Shown: positions 40,070 to 49,216, counted from the stretch's first letter. The stretch: 64,000 bases of DNA from an uncultured Neomegalonema sp. (GCA_937995735.1 CALKIZ010000045.1:44464-108463), one strand, 5' to 3'. Notes: generated by a model from the letters alone, not told the origin. A program made the numbers and translations.

Positions 40070-40533
40070 GCATGGATACCCCAACATCCCAAACACTCGA
40101 TGACGCCTTCGCTGCCCTGACAGAAAAGATTCCGTATATCTCATTTCTCGGGGTGACGTTTCAGCGGCGAGGCGACGAAGTTTCTGCCCTTCTGACATAC
40201 ACGCCTGACCTCATCGGCAACCCCATTCTCCCGGCGCTTCATGGCGGCGCTACCGGCGCTTTCCTGGAGATCACCGCTATCACTTCTTTAACATGGGTCG
40301 CGGCGCTTGAGCGCATTCACAGTGAGCCGAAATGGGATGGCACATTTGCTCCACAACCCAAGACAGTGGATTTCAGCATTGATTATCTGCGCTCCGGCAA
40401 ACCTCAAGACGCTTATGCGCGTGCGATCATCCTACGGCGCGGACGCCGGGTCGCGAATGTAAGAGTCGAGGCTTGGCAAGATGAGAGGAGCAAACCTTTC
40501 ATTGCTGCTCACGGACATTTTTTGCTGTCGTAG
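40066..40533 (+). CDS. PaaI-family hotdog thioesterase, second copy
   Basis: LIGNPILPALHGGATGAFLEITAI, KTVDFSIDYLRSGKPQDAYARA. ATGA overlap with the upstream paralogue. Confidence 0.86.
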   Translation: MSMDTPTSQTLDDAFAALTEKIPYISFLGVTFQRRGDEVSALLTYTPDLIGNPILPALHGGATGAFLEITAITSLTWVAALERIHSEPKWDGTFAPQPKTVDFSIDYLRSGKPQDAYARAIILRRGRRVANVRVEAWQDERSKPFIAAHGHFLLS

Positions 40534-40616
40534 AATGATTGAACGGCAGTAACATCACTCTACCATGGCTACTCGACTAACAGATAAACTTAGAAAGCAC
40601 CTGTGCGAGATTTTCT

Positions 40617-41945
40617 ATGACCCCGGTAACCGGCCCGCGTGTCCTCGCTATCGCCGTCCCTGTCGTTTTGTCGAATGCGACAGTGCCAATTCAAGGAACC
40701 ATCGACACCGCGATTATTGGCAACCTTGGATCAGCTTTCGCGCTGGCCGGAGTTGGGATCGGCGCAGAATTGTTTGCGATCCTTTTTACCAGCTTTAACT
40801 TCCTGCAGCTCGGCTGTTCGGGTCAATCGGCACAAGCACTTGGTGCGCAAAACCATGGGCGGGTTCTCAATACGCTCTTCAGAACATTGGTTATCGCGGC
40901 CTGTATTGCGGCGGTTCTGATCTTGTGCCAAACGCCTTTGCTGTGGCTCGGCTTGCAGATTTTTGAGGGAAGCGCAAAAACCGAAACCGTCGCATCGCAA
41001 TATTTCTCCATCCGTATTTGGGGCGCGCCGTTCGAGCTTGCTAATTATGCACTTCTCGGTTGGTTCGCCGGACAGGAAATGACCAACCGGTTATTCCAAC
41101 ATCAACTCGTCATTACCCTATCAAATATTTCTCTCAGTTTGGCACTGGCCGTGGGCTTGGAGATGGGGATAACCGGCGTAGCCATCGCCACCGTCATTGC
41201 AAACGGATTAGGCGTCACATTTGCCGTCATCGTTGCCAGCAAGCGCAAGACACATATCGCCCCGAAAGGATGGCGGATCGACTGGCCTCGCATTCTGAAC
41301 CGTTCAGAGCTATGGCGCGTGATGGCCATGAACCGCGATATTTTCATCCGCACCGCTTTACTAACCTTAGGGTTCGCATGGATCATGCGCCTCGGCAGCC
41401 TGCAAGGGGACGAGGTACTCGCGGCCAATATTGTGCTCTGGCAGTTCTTCATCGTCTCGGCTTCCGGTTTGGATGGATTTGCAATCGCCGCTGAGACATT
41501 GGTTGGACAAGCGCGCGGCGCAAAGGACCGTAAAGCACTGCGGCAAGCAGTCGTAATCTCTTCACTGTGGTCCGGCGGATTGGCCGTCGCTGTCGCTTTA
41601 TTATTCACCGTCATATCGGGGACAGTGATTGATGCGCTCACGAATGTCGAAGAAGTGCGCGCTATAGCACGGGACTTTGCGCTCTGGGCTGCTCTGATCC
41701 CCGCCTTCGGATTTGCCGCCTTCCAACTTGACGGAATCTTTATCGGTGCAACCGAGTCAAAACTGATGCGGAACGCGATGATCTTTTCCGCCGCGATCTA
41801 TTTTCCCATGGCATGGGTGCTGTCACAAAGTTTCGGCAACCATGGTGTGTGGGCGTCGATCTATCTGTTCTTACTGCTCAGAACCGCCAGTCTGTTGTGG
41901 TTTTACCCGGTACTGGAAGCACGGACGTCAACGCCGACGGCTTGA
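40617..41945 (+). CDS. MATE-family efflux transporter
   Basis: IPIQGTIDTAIIGNLGSAFALAGVGIGAELF (MATE N-half), multi-TM, DGFAIAAETLVGQARGAKDRKAL. Confidence 0.92.
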   Translation: MTPVTGPRVLAIAVPVVLSNATVPIQGTIDTAIIGNLGSAFALAGVGIGAELFAILFTSFNFLQLGCSGQSAQALGAQNHGRVLNTLFRTLVIAACIAAVLILCQTPLLWLGLQIFEGSAKTETVASQYFSIRIWGAPFELANYALLGWFAGQEMTNRLFQHQLVITLSNISLSLALAVGLEMGITGVAIATVIANGLGVTFAVIVASKRKTHIAPKGWRIDWPRILNRSELWRVMAMNRDIFIRTALLTLGFAWIMRLGSLQGDEVLAANIVLWQFFIVSASGLDGFAIAAETLVGQARGAKDRKALRQAVVISSLWSGGLAVAVALLFTVISGTVIDALTNVEEVRAIARDFALWAALIPAFGFAAFQLDGIFIGATESKLMRNAMIFSAAIYFPMAWVLSQSFGNHGVWASIYLFLLLRTASLLWFYPVLEARTSTPTA

Positions 41946-42973
41946 GAAATAGTCGTATAGCCATCGCGCTCCAACAGCTTCGCGAGACCTTTTACGATCT
42001 GTGGGACCAGTCCCATGCCATGATATGAGAGCGCGGTGTATAGCTGGACAAGGGACGCTCCAGCGCGGATTTTTGCATAGGCTTGTTCAGCAGAGGCAAC
42101 CCCGCCAACACCGATCAGCGGAATGCTTCCATCGGTCAGCTCAGTCACGCGCCGGAGCACCGCCGTCGATTTTTCAAACATCGGTTGCCCGGAAAGCCCC
42201 CCCGCTTCTCCCTGATAGTTCGAGCGCAAACCCTGACGATCAAGCGTTGTGTTGGTCGCGACGATTCCATCAATCTGTCGGTCCATACAAACCTCGACCA
42301 CATCAACCAACTGCGCATCCGATAAATCCGGTGCGAGCTTTAGCAAAACAGGTTTTCCCGATGCCACATCATCACGCGCGGCAAGCACAGCGCCAAGAAG
42401 TTCTTCCAACGCAGTTTTCTCTTGCAAGTCGCGCAAGCCCTTCGTGTTCGGTGAAGACACGTTGATCGTGAAAAAGTCGGAGCAATCAGCGAGCCTTGTC
42501 AGCACAGTGACATAATCCGCAACACGATCCTTAGACAGCTTATTAGCACCGAGGTTCACACCGATTGGCCCACGCGCCGGATGCGCCTTTAAGAACAAGC
42601 GCTGCCGAACCGCTTCAACACCATCATTGTTAAAACCGAACCGATTAATCGCGGCCTCATCATCCGGTAATCGAAAGAGGCGCGGTTTGAGATTACCATA
42701 TTGCGCGACGGGCGTAACGGCTCCAACTTCGACGAATGAGAATCCACAGTTCAAAAGCGGACCAACCGCTTCGGCATTTTTATCAAACCCCGCCGCAAGA
42801 CCAAGTGGGTGCGCCAGATCAAAACCCAATACTTTCGTGCGAAGAACACCGGGAACAGCAACATTCCACTTCGGCACAAGACCCGCACGAAGACTATTGA
42901 TCGCCACACGATGCGCACGTTCAGGATCAAGAGCACGAACAGCACGCAAACCAAGGTCGGTTAATATCGTCAT
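41903..42973 (-). CDS. pyrD: quinone-dependent dihydroorotate dehydrogenase
   Basis: GFDLAHPLGLAAGFDKNAEAVGPLLNCGFSFVEVGAVTPVAQYGNLKPRLFRL, NRFGFNNDGVEAV, FFTINVSSPNTKGLRDLQ, IPLIGVGGVASAEQAYAKIRAGASLVQLYTALSYHGMGLV. Confidence 0.97.
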   Translation of the reverse strand: MTILTDLGLRAVRALDPERAHRVAINSLRAGLVPKWNVAVPGVLRTKVLGFDLAHPLGLAAGFDKNAEAVGPLLNCGFSFVEVGAVTPVAQYGNLKPRLFRLPDDEAAINRFGFNNDGVEAVRQRLFLKAHPARGPIGVNLGANKLSKDRVADYVTVLTRLADCSDFFTINVSSPNTKGLRDLQEKTALEELLGAVLAARDDVASGKPVLLKLAPDLSDAQLVDVVEVCMDRQIDGIVATNTTLDRQGLRSNYQGEAGGLSGQPMFEKSTAVLRRVTELTDGSIPLIGVGGVASAEQAYAKIRAGASLVQLYTALSYHGMGLVPQIVKGLAKLLERDGYTTISQAVGVDVRASSTG

Positions 42974-43323
42974 ACAGCCTCTAGCGGAAATTCATGTGAC
43001 CCATCCGCATTCAAAGGCAAAGGCTTACACCAGACTGCCTCCTCAACTTTTAACGCGCGATACAAGTGAGGAAACAACGCCCCGCCCCGCGAAGGTTCCC
43101 ACTTCATCTTTTCACCGAGCATCTCAGCATCAACAGCGATGATGACCAATCCTTCGCGCCCGGCAAAATATTTCGCCGCTGTCTCTTGCATTTGTTCAGA
43201 AGTGGAGAAATGAATGTAACCGTCTTGCAGGTCGATCTCTGCGCCTATGAATTCGCCAGACTCGACAGCAGACTGCCAAAGCGTCGCGTCGCAAATTTTA
43301 TAGATAAACATCCGAATCCCCAT
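42970..43323 (-). CDS. DUF952 domain-containing protein
   Basis: IYKICDATLWQSAVESGEFIGAEIDLQDGYIHFSTSEQMQETAAKYFAGREGLVIIAVDAE.LGEKMKWEPSRGGALFPHLYRAL. Overlaps the pyrD start. Confidence 0.93.
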   Translation of the reverse strand: MGIRMFIYKICDATLWQSAVESGEFIGAEIDLQDGYIHFSTSEQMQETAAKYFAGREGLVIIAVDAEMLGEKMKWEPSRGGALFPHLYRALKVEEAVWCKPLPLNADGSHEFPLEAV

Positions 43324-43401
43324 TTTTCAGGGGAAGAACTACGCCGACACCCTTCGCATCACAAGCAGTACATTCGAACTTTTAGCGTTCCAAAAGATAT
43401 A

Positions 43402-44793
43402 TTACTCACCCGGCGCAGGGTCTTTACGATCACGTTCTGCACGCGCCGCTTCACGTTCTTCCAGCCACCAACGGGGTGGCGCATAACGTGCCCAACGCAA
43501 GAAACGCGGAACCCAAGCCATGATTCCTTTTGTCTCCATCCACATCGCATAGCGGACGTAAACAGGGTCACGCGACAAGTGACGTTCTTCGGTGCGCGCA
43601 CGGACATAATAGATCAGATTCACACCGACCAAGCGCAACGTGCGCGTCAGGGCATCCGTCCAATGGCCACTCCACCCTTGCCCGCGAAAGCCCATCACGA
43701 AAGGCGCAATGAAGGGCAGCGCCTCAAACCACCAACTCAGGTTTTTCGACAGATAAGCAGGATGCTTACACCAACGGTATGGGCCATTCGTGATAATCCC
43801 GCGATGCGTCAAGTTCGAGAAGCGCAACCCGAAACTGACAGAAGCCCATGTATAAATACCCATCAGTCCAAGGATAATTACCGCGAAAACGACACGCAGT
43901 ACAGGATACCCTTCCAAGGTGCTCGCCCAATCTAATTCCGTTCGATAAGCAAAATAATTCGGCCCCATCAAACCCCAGAAAGGCTGATAGCAAATCACCG
44001 CAGGAATCCAACCCGACCAGGTTGGTTCAGCACTGCGGATATGACTATCAAACAACCGAACCGTCAGTGCGTAGCCTACAACGATAACGCCGACATCGAC
44101 CAGAATGAGGATGTCATAAAGAATGCGCTGCCAGGCAATAATATCCAGCTCTGCAGCATCCCACGTGAAGGCCGGAATTTCAGTGACACGCAGATGGTTT
44201 ATATTGCCGTGGAAATAACTAAACATCAGCGGCAGGAAAAACCCTTTTACCAACCACCCGAGAGCGTGTTGGCGCAACTTACCGAGGTCAACGGCTTCCG
44301 ACCATCCGAGCATCAACGCGCCAACATGCCAATACCCGTCGCGCGGCTCTTTCATCCGGCCATCTATCCAGAAAAAGTAGACGGGCGAAACAACCAAAAA
44401 TAATGGGATGACGACAATAAGCACTTTCCAAAACGGCTCAAATAATGCCGCCTGATATTCAGGGAAAATCAGATAGATAAGTGCGATCATGGCAAGCGTG
44501 GTCCAAAGGCCCACCAGTTTGATGGCAACCCGCGCAATGCTTGCTTCGCTGATACGTGGCTTCATAGACCAATCAAGCCCGGTGTCTTCATTGCGATAGG
44601 TTCGCAGGATCAGAAACTCCAGCACAATCACCGGAATGGCAAAGCTGGCACAAGCAATCAAAGTTGCAGCCACATTCGAAATATCAGGAGCCTGACGCAG
44701 CAACCAAACCGAGCCTAAAAAGCAAGCAACGCCGATCCAATTAATGCTTTGCAACGTAACGGAACGCGGACAGCCGGAAGAATCATCGCTCAT
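43402..44793 (-). CDS. multi-TM protein with C-terminal isoprenylcysteine-carboxyl-methyltransferase-like (ICMT/DUF1295) region
   Basis: About 10 hydrophobic segments. THRGIITNGPYRWCKHPAYLSKNLSWWFEALPF (NGPYR..RHPxY motif), RARTEERHLSRDPVYVRY (EE..L..DPxY). Confidence 0.75.
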   Translation of the reverse strand: MSDDSSGCPRSVTLQSINWIGVACFLGSVWLLRQAPDISNVAATLIACASFAIPVIVLEFLILRTYRNEDTGLDWSMKPRISEASIARVAIKLVGLWTTLAMIALIYLIFPEYQAALFEPFWKVLIVVIPLFLVVSPVYFFWIDGRMKEPRDGYWHVGALMLGWSEAVDLGKLRQHALGWLVKGFFLPLMFSYFHGNINHLRVTEIPAFTWDAAELDIIAWQRILYDILILVDVGVIVVGYALTVRLFDSHIRSAEPTWSGWIPAVICYQPFWGLMGPNYFAYRTELDWASTLEGYPVLRVVFAVIILGLMGIYTWASVSFGLRFSNLTHRGIITNGPYRWCKHPAYLSKNLSWWFEALPFIAPFVMGFRGQGWSGHWTDALTRTLRLVGVNLIYYVRARTEERHLSRDPVYVRYAMWMETKGIMAWVPRFLRWARYAPPRWWLEEREAARAERDRKDPAPGE

Positions 44794-46076
44794 GACAGAG
44801 CATCCAATATCCGTGCAGGTCCAAGGCCATCGCCGGTTACCAATGCCGGTTCGAGTGTACGAACAGTTTCCATATCGTCTTTGCTGGCAACTGAGCCACC
44901 GATCAATGCAATGTCATGGATCGCGAGCGCTTGGGCGAGACGACGGGGATCACCGCCCTGCTCCCTGGCACTATTAGCCATCGCAACGGCATCAACAATG
45001 ATGAACCGCAGTCCTGATGTCGCCAACCCGGCAAGGTCGAGCGACCAGTCGCGAATGTCTTCCATGGCAAATTTGCAGCCATGCTCGGCAATTGCCGCCA
45101 GAGTGCTTTGGGCATTAACGTCAAACCCTTGCTGTTGCGTCAACAATGTTAGCCGCAGCTGCAAAGCATGTGATGCCTCAATGGCGGATAGAAGTTCATT
45201 TCGCACCGACTGATCCGAAAGCGTCTCGGGCGACATCCGCACCAACAGTAAAATCGGACGACCGGCTTCTTCCAGTTCTGTAGAAATTTGCACGGCATGT
45301 TTAAGCAGCACCGATGTGACACTTTCTACCGAATCACTTTGAACAGAGAGGATAAAGGCAACCGGCGCGCCAAGACCCGGATCAAATACCGGAGTAAGGC
45401 TGACATCCGGTTTCACAATCCCCGGCATTTCGGCTGCGTCTGACTCTTCTGTGCTCTGCCCGTCTTTATTTTCAGTATCAATCGCGCCACCTGCGCGCGC
45501 AATTAACGACCGCAAATCACCGGGATTCGTCGTTGGCACCTCAGCAACGGGTGCCGATGGTGATAACGGACCTGCTAAACCCACCGCCCCGTTATGCGCA
45601 TAAGCTTGTTGGCTTATCGTATTTTCAAGCGCTACGAGGCGCAGATTTATTTCGTCAACACGTGAATTGAGTACAGGCAAAGCATCAAGGCGTGTATCAA
45701 TCACCGGTTCAGGGACAGGAGCAGATTGCAGCGCAAACAGGTCAGTACGCAACCCATCAATTTGCGGCTGAAATGTATTCGCGTCATTGGCTGTCACTGT
45801 TGCAATCTGCTCAATCACATCAGCCAGCTCTTCAAGCATATTATTCGATTTTTCGAGATCGGCCCGCAGATTAAGATTGGCCTCTTGCAGTTCCGAAACC
45901 TCACCTGAGAGATCAGGCGATTCGTCACCGGCATAGACTTTAAATGCCAATGCTATAGCCGCTCCGGAAATCGCAATTGAAAGCGCCGCCGGCCACAATG
46001 ACGGGAGAGTCACTGCCAGAATAACCGCAATAAACATGCAGGTCGCAAACAAAATAACTGGCAGGTTTTTATCCAA
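44790..46076 (-). CDS. membrane-anchored, coiled-coil, degenerate EAL-domain protein (TipF-like)
   Basis: Two N-terminal TM segments, coiled coil (SELQEANLNLRADLEKSNNMLEELADVIEQIA). C-terminal EAL-like fold (CKFAMEDIRDWSLDLAGLATSGLRFIIVDAVAM...LVTGDGLGPARILDAL) lacking the EAL catalytic signature. Confidence 0.6.
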   Translation of the reverse strand: MDKNLPVILFATCMFIAVILAVTLPSLWPAALSIAISGAAIALAFKVYAGDESPDLSGEVSELQEANLNLRADLEKSNNMLEELADVIEQIATVTANDANTFQPQIDGLRTDLFALQSAPVPEPVIDTRLDALPVLNSRVDEINLRLVALENTISQQAYAHNGAVGLAGPLSPSAPVAEVPTTNPGDLRSLIARAGGAIDTENKDGQSTEESDAAEMPGIVKPDVSLTPVFDPGLGAPVAFILSVQSDSVESVTSVLLKHAVQISTELEEAGRPILLLVRMSPETLSDQSVRNELLSAIEASHALQLRLTLLTQQQGFDVNAQSTLAAIAEHGCKFAMEDIRDWSLDLAGLATSGLRFIIVDAVAMANSAREQGGDPRRLAQALAIHDIALIGGSVASKDDMETVRTLEPALVTGDGLGPARILDALS

Positions 46077-46360
46077 CTATAATCTCACACATATCTCGGT
46101 GCCCTAACCATTTTGGCAGACACGGTACTGTGTCGCATTTTTCTTTTGATATACGGTTAACCTAGACGACAAGGACGCTTTCTTTCGAATTACATCCATC
46201 TGCTCACGTCGTTTTGTTGTGGCAAAGACCGCGCGGAAATCAAAAGGATCGGGGCTGTGACCGACACCTTTGATAAAAAGCGTATTTTCGGCAATGCGGA
46301 TAAAAAATCGAATTGCCGCATTCACCTGTGAAACGAATGTTTGAGGATAGTAAAGTTTCG

Positions 46361-46987
46361 TTAAGCTATCCGAGCGCGTTCCGCAGCATCACCGGCATTA
46401 ACCAAGGGAACACGAACACCGGGTTGTATATTCTTCGGGTCGTAAGGCGTCCGCGCAAACACGTCGCGAACCATCGGACGAAAGAAATCGAGCGGAAGAT
46501 CTTTATAGTCAGGATCAAAGCTCGCCTGATCCCACCTCTCACAAAATGCGGCACAGTCATCAAAATAGGCATGGCCGGAAAATTGATCCCGCTTATGAGG
46601 GTTCCCGCCAACATGCTGCGCGTAATAGATCATCTGAAAGTCGCCATGCTTTTCGACCGTCCACGTACATTGCTCACGGACAAAAGGCTTTATGATCGTC
46701 GCAGCGTATTCGTCATGATTATAAGGGGCATAGATATCGCCGATATCATGCAACAGCGTGGAGACAACCCAATCAATATCTGCACCGTCAAACCATGCCC
46801 GCGTTGCCGATTGCACCGAATGGCCCAGGCGCGTAACTTTATATCCTGACAGACTTTCATCAAGATCGCGCAACGCATCAAGCAACCGGTCCGCTGTCCC
46901 TTTGGTGTATTCGATTTCATGCTCAGTCAAGAAGGCATAATCTTCGGCATCGCCATCCTTCATCTGAGAGAATTTTACCTGATCCAT
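46361..46987 (-). CDS. HD-domain protein (candidate PhnZ/TmpB-like di-iron oxygenase or phosphohydrolase)
   Basis: GYKVTRLGHSVQSATRAWFDGADIDWVVSTLLHDIGDIYAPYNHDEYAATIIKPFV...EKHGDFQM...QASFDPDY matches the H..HD..H..H..D metal ligand pattern. Confidence 0.75.
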   Translation of the reverse strand: MDQVKFSQMKDGDAEDYAFLTEHEIEYTKGTADRLLDALRDLDESLSGYKVTRLGHSVQSATRAWFDGADIDWVVSTLLHDIGDIYAPYNHDEYAATIIKPFVREQCTWTVEKHGDFQMIYYAQHVGGNPHKRDQFSGHAYFDDCAAFCERWDQASFDPDYKDLPLDFFRPMVRDVFARTPYDPKNIQPGVRVPLVNAGDAAERARIA

Positions 46988-46994
46988 ATCGGTC

Positions 46995-47858
46995 TCACAT
47001 GCTTGCCGCGTACGTGTTCAATTCGCCGGTCGCACCCTCTGCTAAAGCAGCACGTTGCGCCTCACGGATTTCTTCATAAATCGAAAGGGATGCGGAGTCG
47101 AATTCGCGGGCGGGTGGCGCAAAATGGATAAAGCTGCCCATGCGATCTACGCCCCGCGCCAACATCGCATAATCACGGTCTGCTACTTCCTGACGCGCGT
47201 TCGGATTGACGTAGCGGATCGCCAAACCAATCCGCCGATCCTTAGATGTATTCGGCCCCGAAGCATGGAACAACAAACCGTGGTGTAAACTCATCTCGCC
47301 GGGAGAAAGTTCAATATTCGTGGCATCCGCTTCGTCAACCTCGACGGCGATTTCCTGCCCCCGAGATAAAAGGTTATCAACGTCAAACGTATCATTATGC
47401 GGAACAATCGCTTGTTTATGAGATCCCGCAACAAACCGCATACAGCCGGACGCCACAGACACATCGGACAAAGCAATCCATGCGGTCACTTGATCTGATG
47501 TCTCGCCAAGCCCCCAATAAGTCAGGTCTTGATGCCATGAAACAACTTTGGTTGTATTTGTTTCCTTAATGAAAAAGTCTGCCCCCCAGATCATCAAATC
47601 CGGGCCGAGGACACCTTCGACGGCATCCAGGACAGCACGATCAAACGCGAGGCCGGAAACAAACGGTAAAACGATATGCGGGCTGGTGCGCAGGTACTGG
47701 CTGACATCATGTGGCAGTTTACGGGCCGCGTAGCGGGCCTCAACCTCTTCCAGCTTCTTTCGCAAATTTATTGCCGCATCCTCAGACATGACACGCAAAG
47801 GAAATAAGAAACCATCCTGCCAGTATTGGGCGACTTGATCTTCAGTGAGCTTTGACAT
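46995..47858 (-). CDS. phytanoyl-CoA dioxygenase (PhyH)-family oxygenase
   Basis: KVVSWHQDLTYWGLGETSDQVTAWIALSDVSVASGCMRFVAGSHK (HxD) and GEMSLHHGLLFHASGPNTSKDRRIGLAIRYV (distal H and R). Confidence 0.92.
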   Translation of the reverse strand: MSKLTEDQVAQYWQDGFLFPLRVMSEDAAINLRKKLEEVEARYAARKLPHDVSQYLRTSPHIVLPFVSGLAFDRAVLDAVEGVLGPDLMIWGADFFIKETNTTKVVSWHQDLTYWGLGETSDQVTAWIALSDVSVASGCMRFVAGSHKQAIVPHNDTFDVDNLLSRGQEIAVEVDEADATNIELSPGEMSLHHGLLFHASGPNTSKDRRIGLAIRYVNPNARQEVADRDYAMLARGVDRMGSFIHFAPPAREFDSASLSIYEEIREAQRAALAEGATGELNTYAASM

Positions 47859-47917
47859 GAGCGTTCCTTAATAACACGACATTACTCCGTCATGCATAGG
47901 AGCGCTCGTCAAACGAA

Positions 47918-47942
47918 AAAACGACGCACAAGGCGTCGTTTT
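47918..47942 (-). terminator. Hairpin terminator with A/T flanks downstream of the 47986 gene
   Basis: AAAACGACGC-ACAAG-GCGTCGTTTT. Confidence 0.8.
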
Positions 47943-47985
47943 CCGTTGCTCATCCAGTTTTATCATTCAGCGCTTTGGCCTTAGT

Positions 47986-49041
47986 TCAAAAGCCGTAACG
48001 TGCGCCGACAACAACATTGTGGCTGTCGACATCTATTTCTGCCGATGACCCCACACCCACATCAACATCAACATCAACAAAGTTCGTATAACGATATAGT
48101 GCTTCGAGAGCGATACGATCTGTTACGTCATAGCTTAGGCCCGCATCGAGGTGATAGCCGAAAGCGGTGTCGTCATCATCCAGAAAAGTCCCGCCACCGG
48201 GGATATCGACAGAATGACCATCAAAATCTACTTGCCCGATACCGATACCGCCGCCAACAACACCATTCAGGCGTTGGATAAGAGGCACATCAACATAGGC
48301 ATTCACAAAACCATAAACTGTGCTGATTTCGCCGCCTGCGGCTGATGTAAACGTGTTACCGCCAAACGTATGACTGCTGACATCCGCTGTCTGATATCCG
48401 ACTTCAGCCTCGAGACGATAACCCAATCCGCTAGACGACTTGGTTCCCCATCCGGCAACACCGGAAATGTTATATCCCGTTTCTTCGTAGTCGGTATTAA
48501 CGCGACCGTCTGGCAAGCCAAACGATGTGTCCCGAATGTTACTAAAGCCACCCCGAGCGCCAACATATACACGGCTACTCCATCCCGTTCCCACTGCGAC
48601 GACGGGCGCTGCTACAATCGGTGCAGCAACGACTGGAGCTGCAAAAACCGGTGCAGGTGCAGGAAGAACCGGCGCAGGTTTGATGTTGATAATAGTTTCA
48701 GTCACGGCTGGCGCTGCATGATGCGTAACGGTTGGCGCGGCGTGATGCGTTATCACAGGCGTCGGCTGATGATGCGTAATGATTGGCGCAGGAGCAGCGT
48801 GCGTCGTAATCGTTGGGACATGATGCGTCGTCACTGCTGGTAACGCCTCATGACTAATAACCGGCAGGGTGTTTGTAGACAGCTCAGTCGTGGCACAGCA
48901 ATTTACCGCCCCGTGACCATAAGGAATATTCACCGTTCCACCGCTCGTATGGGGAACACCGTTGATAATAATGTCGTTCGCAATGGCAGCCTGACTCATC
49001 AAGACCAACACCGCAGTGCCGTTAAGCAAATTCTTCAACAT
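47986..49041 (-). CDS. outer-membrane beta-barrel (OmpA/porin-like) protein with His/Pro/Ala-rich N-terminal repeat region
   Basis: Signal peptide, THHVPTITTHAAPAPIITHHQPTPVITHHAAPTVTHHAAPAV repeats, then RVYVGARGGFSNIRDTSF..., ending ALEALYRYTNFVDVDVDVGV...HNVVVGARYGF. Confidence 0.85.
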   Translation of the reverse strand: MLKNLLNGTAVLVLMSQAAIANDIIINGVPHTSGGTVNIPYGHGAVNCCATTELSTNTLPVISHEALPAVTTHHVPTITTHAAPAPIITHHQPTPVITHHAAPTVTHHAAPAVTETIINIKPAPVLPAPAPVFAAPVVAAPIVAAPVVAVGTGWSSRVYVGARGGFSNIRDTSFGLPDGRVNTDYEETGYNISGVAGWGTKSSSGLGYRLEAEVGYQTADVSSHTFGGNTFTSAAGGEISTVYGFVNAYVDVPLIQRLNGVVGGGIGIGQVDFDGHSVDIPGGGTFLDDDDTAFGYHLDAGLSYDVTDRIALEALYRYTNFVDVDVDVGVGSSAEIDVDSHNVVVGARYGF

Positions 49042-49216
49042 GGCAGACCGTCACCTTCCGTGAAATAAACAGTACACGGATGAGGTTGCAGAATCGGTAT
49101 GGTTAAAGTCTATAAATATTTTTTATTATACTTTGTAATTATAAGTATTTATAGTTTATTTTAAATATTTTACTACAAATAGTACAGGCATTAATTAATA
49201 TACATCGAATATTCGC

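Noticed and set aside
43066-43935. 289-aa plus-strand ORF across DUF952 and the ICMT-like gene
   Set aside because: Antisense to two recognisable proteins; no domain motif of its own.
48595-48670. Possible short tandem repeat array in the Ala/Pro/Val linker
   Set aside because: Low-complexity coding sequence rather than direct DNA repeats with constant spacing; not a CRISPR or mobile element.
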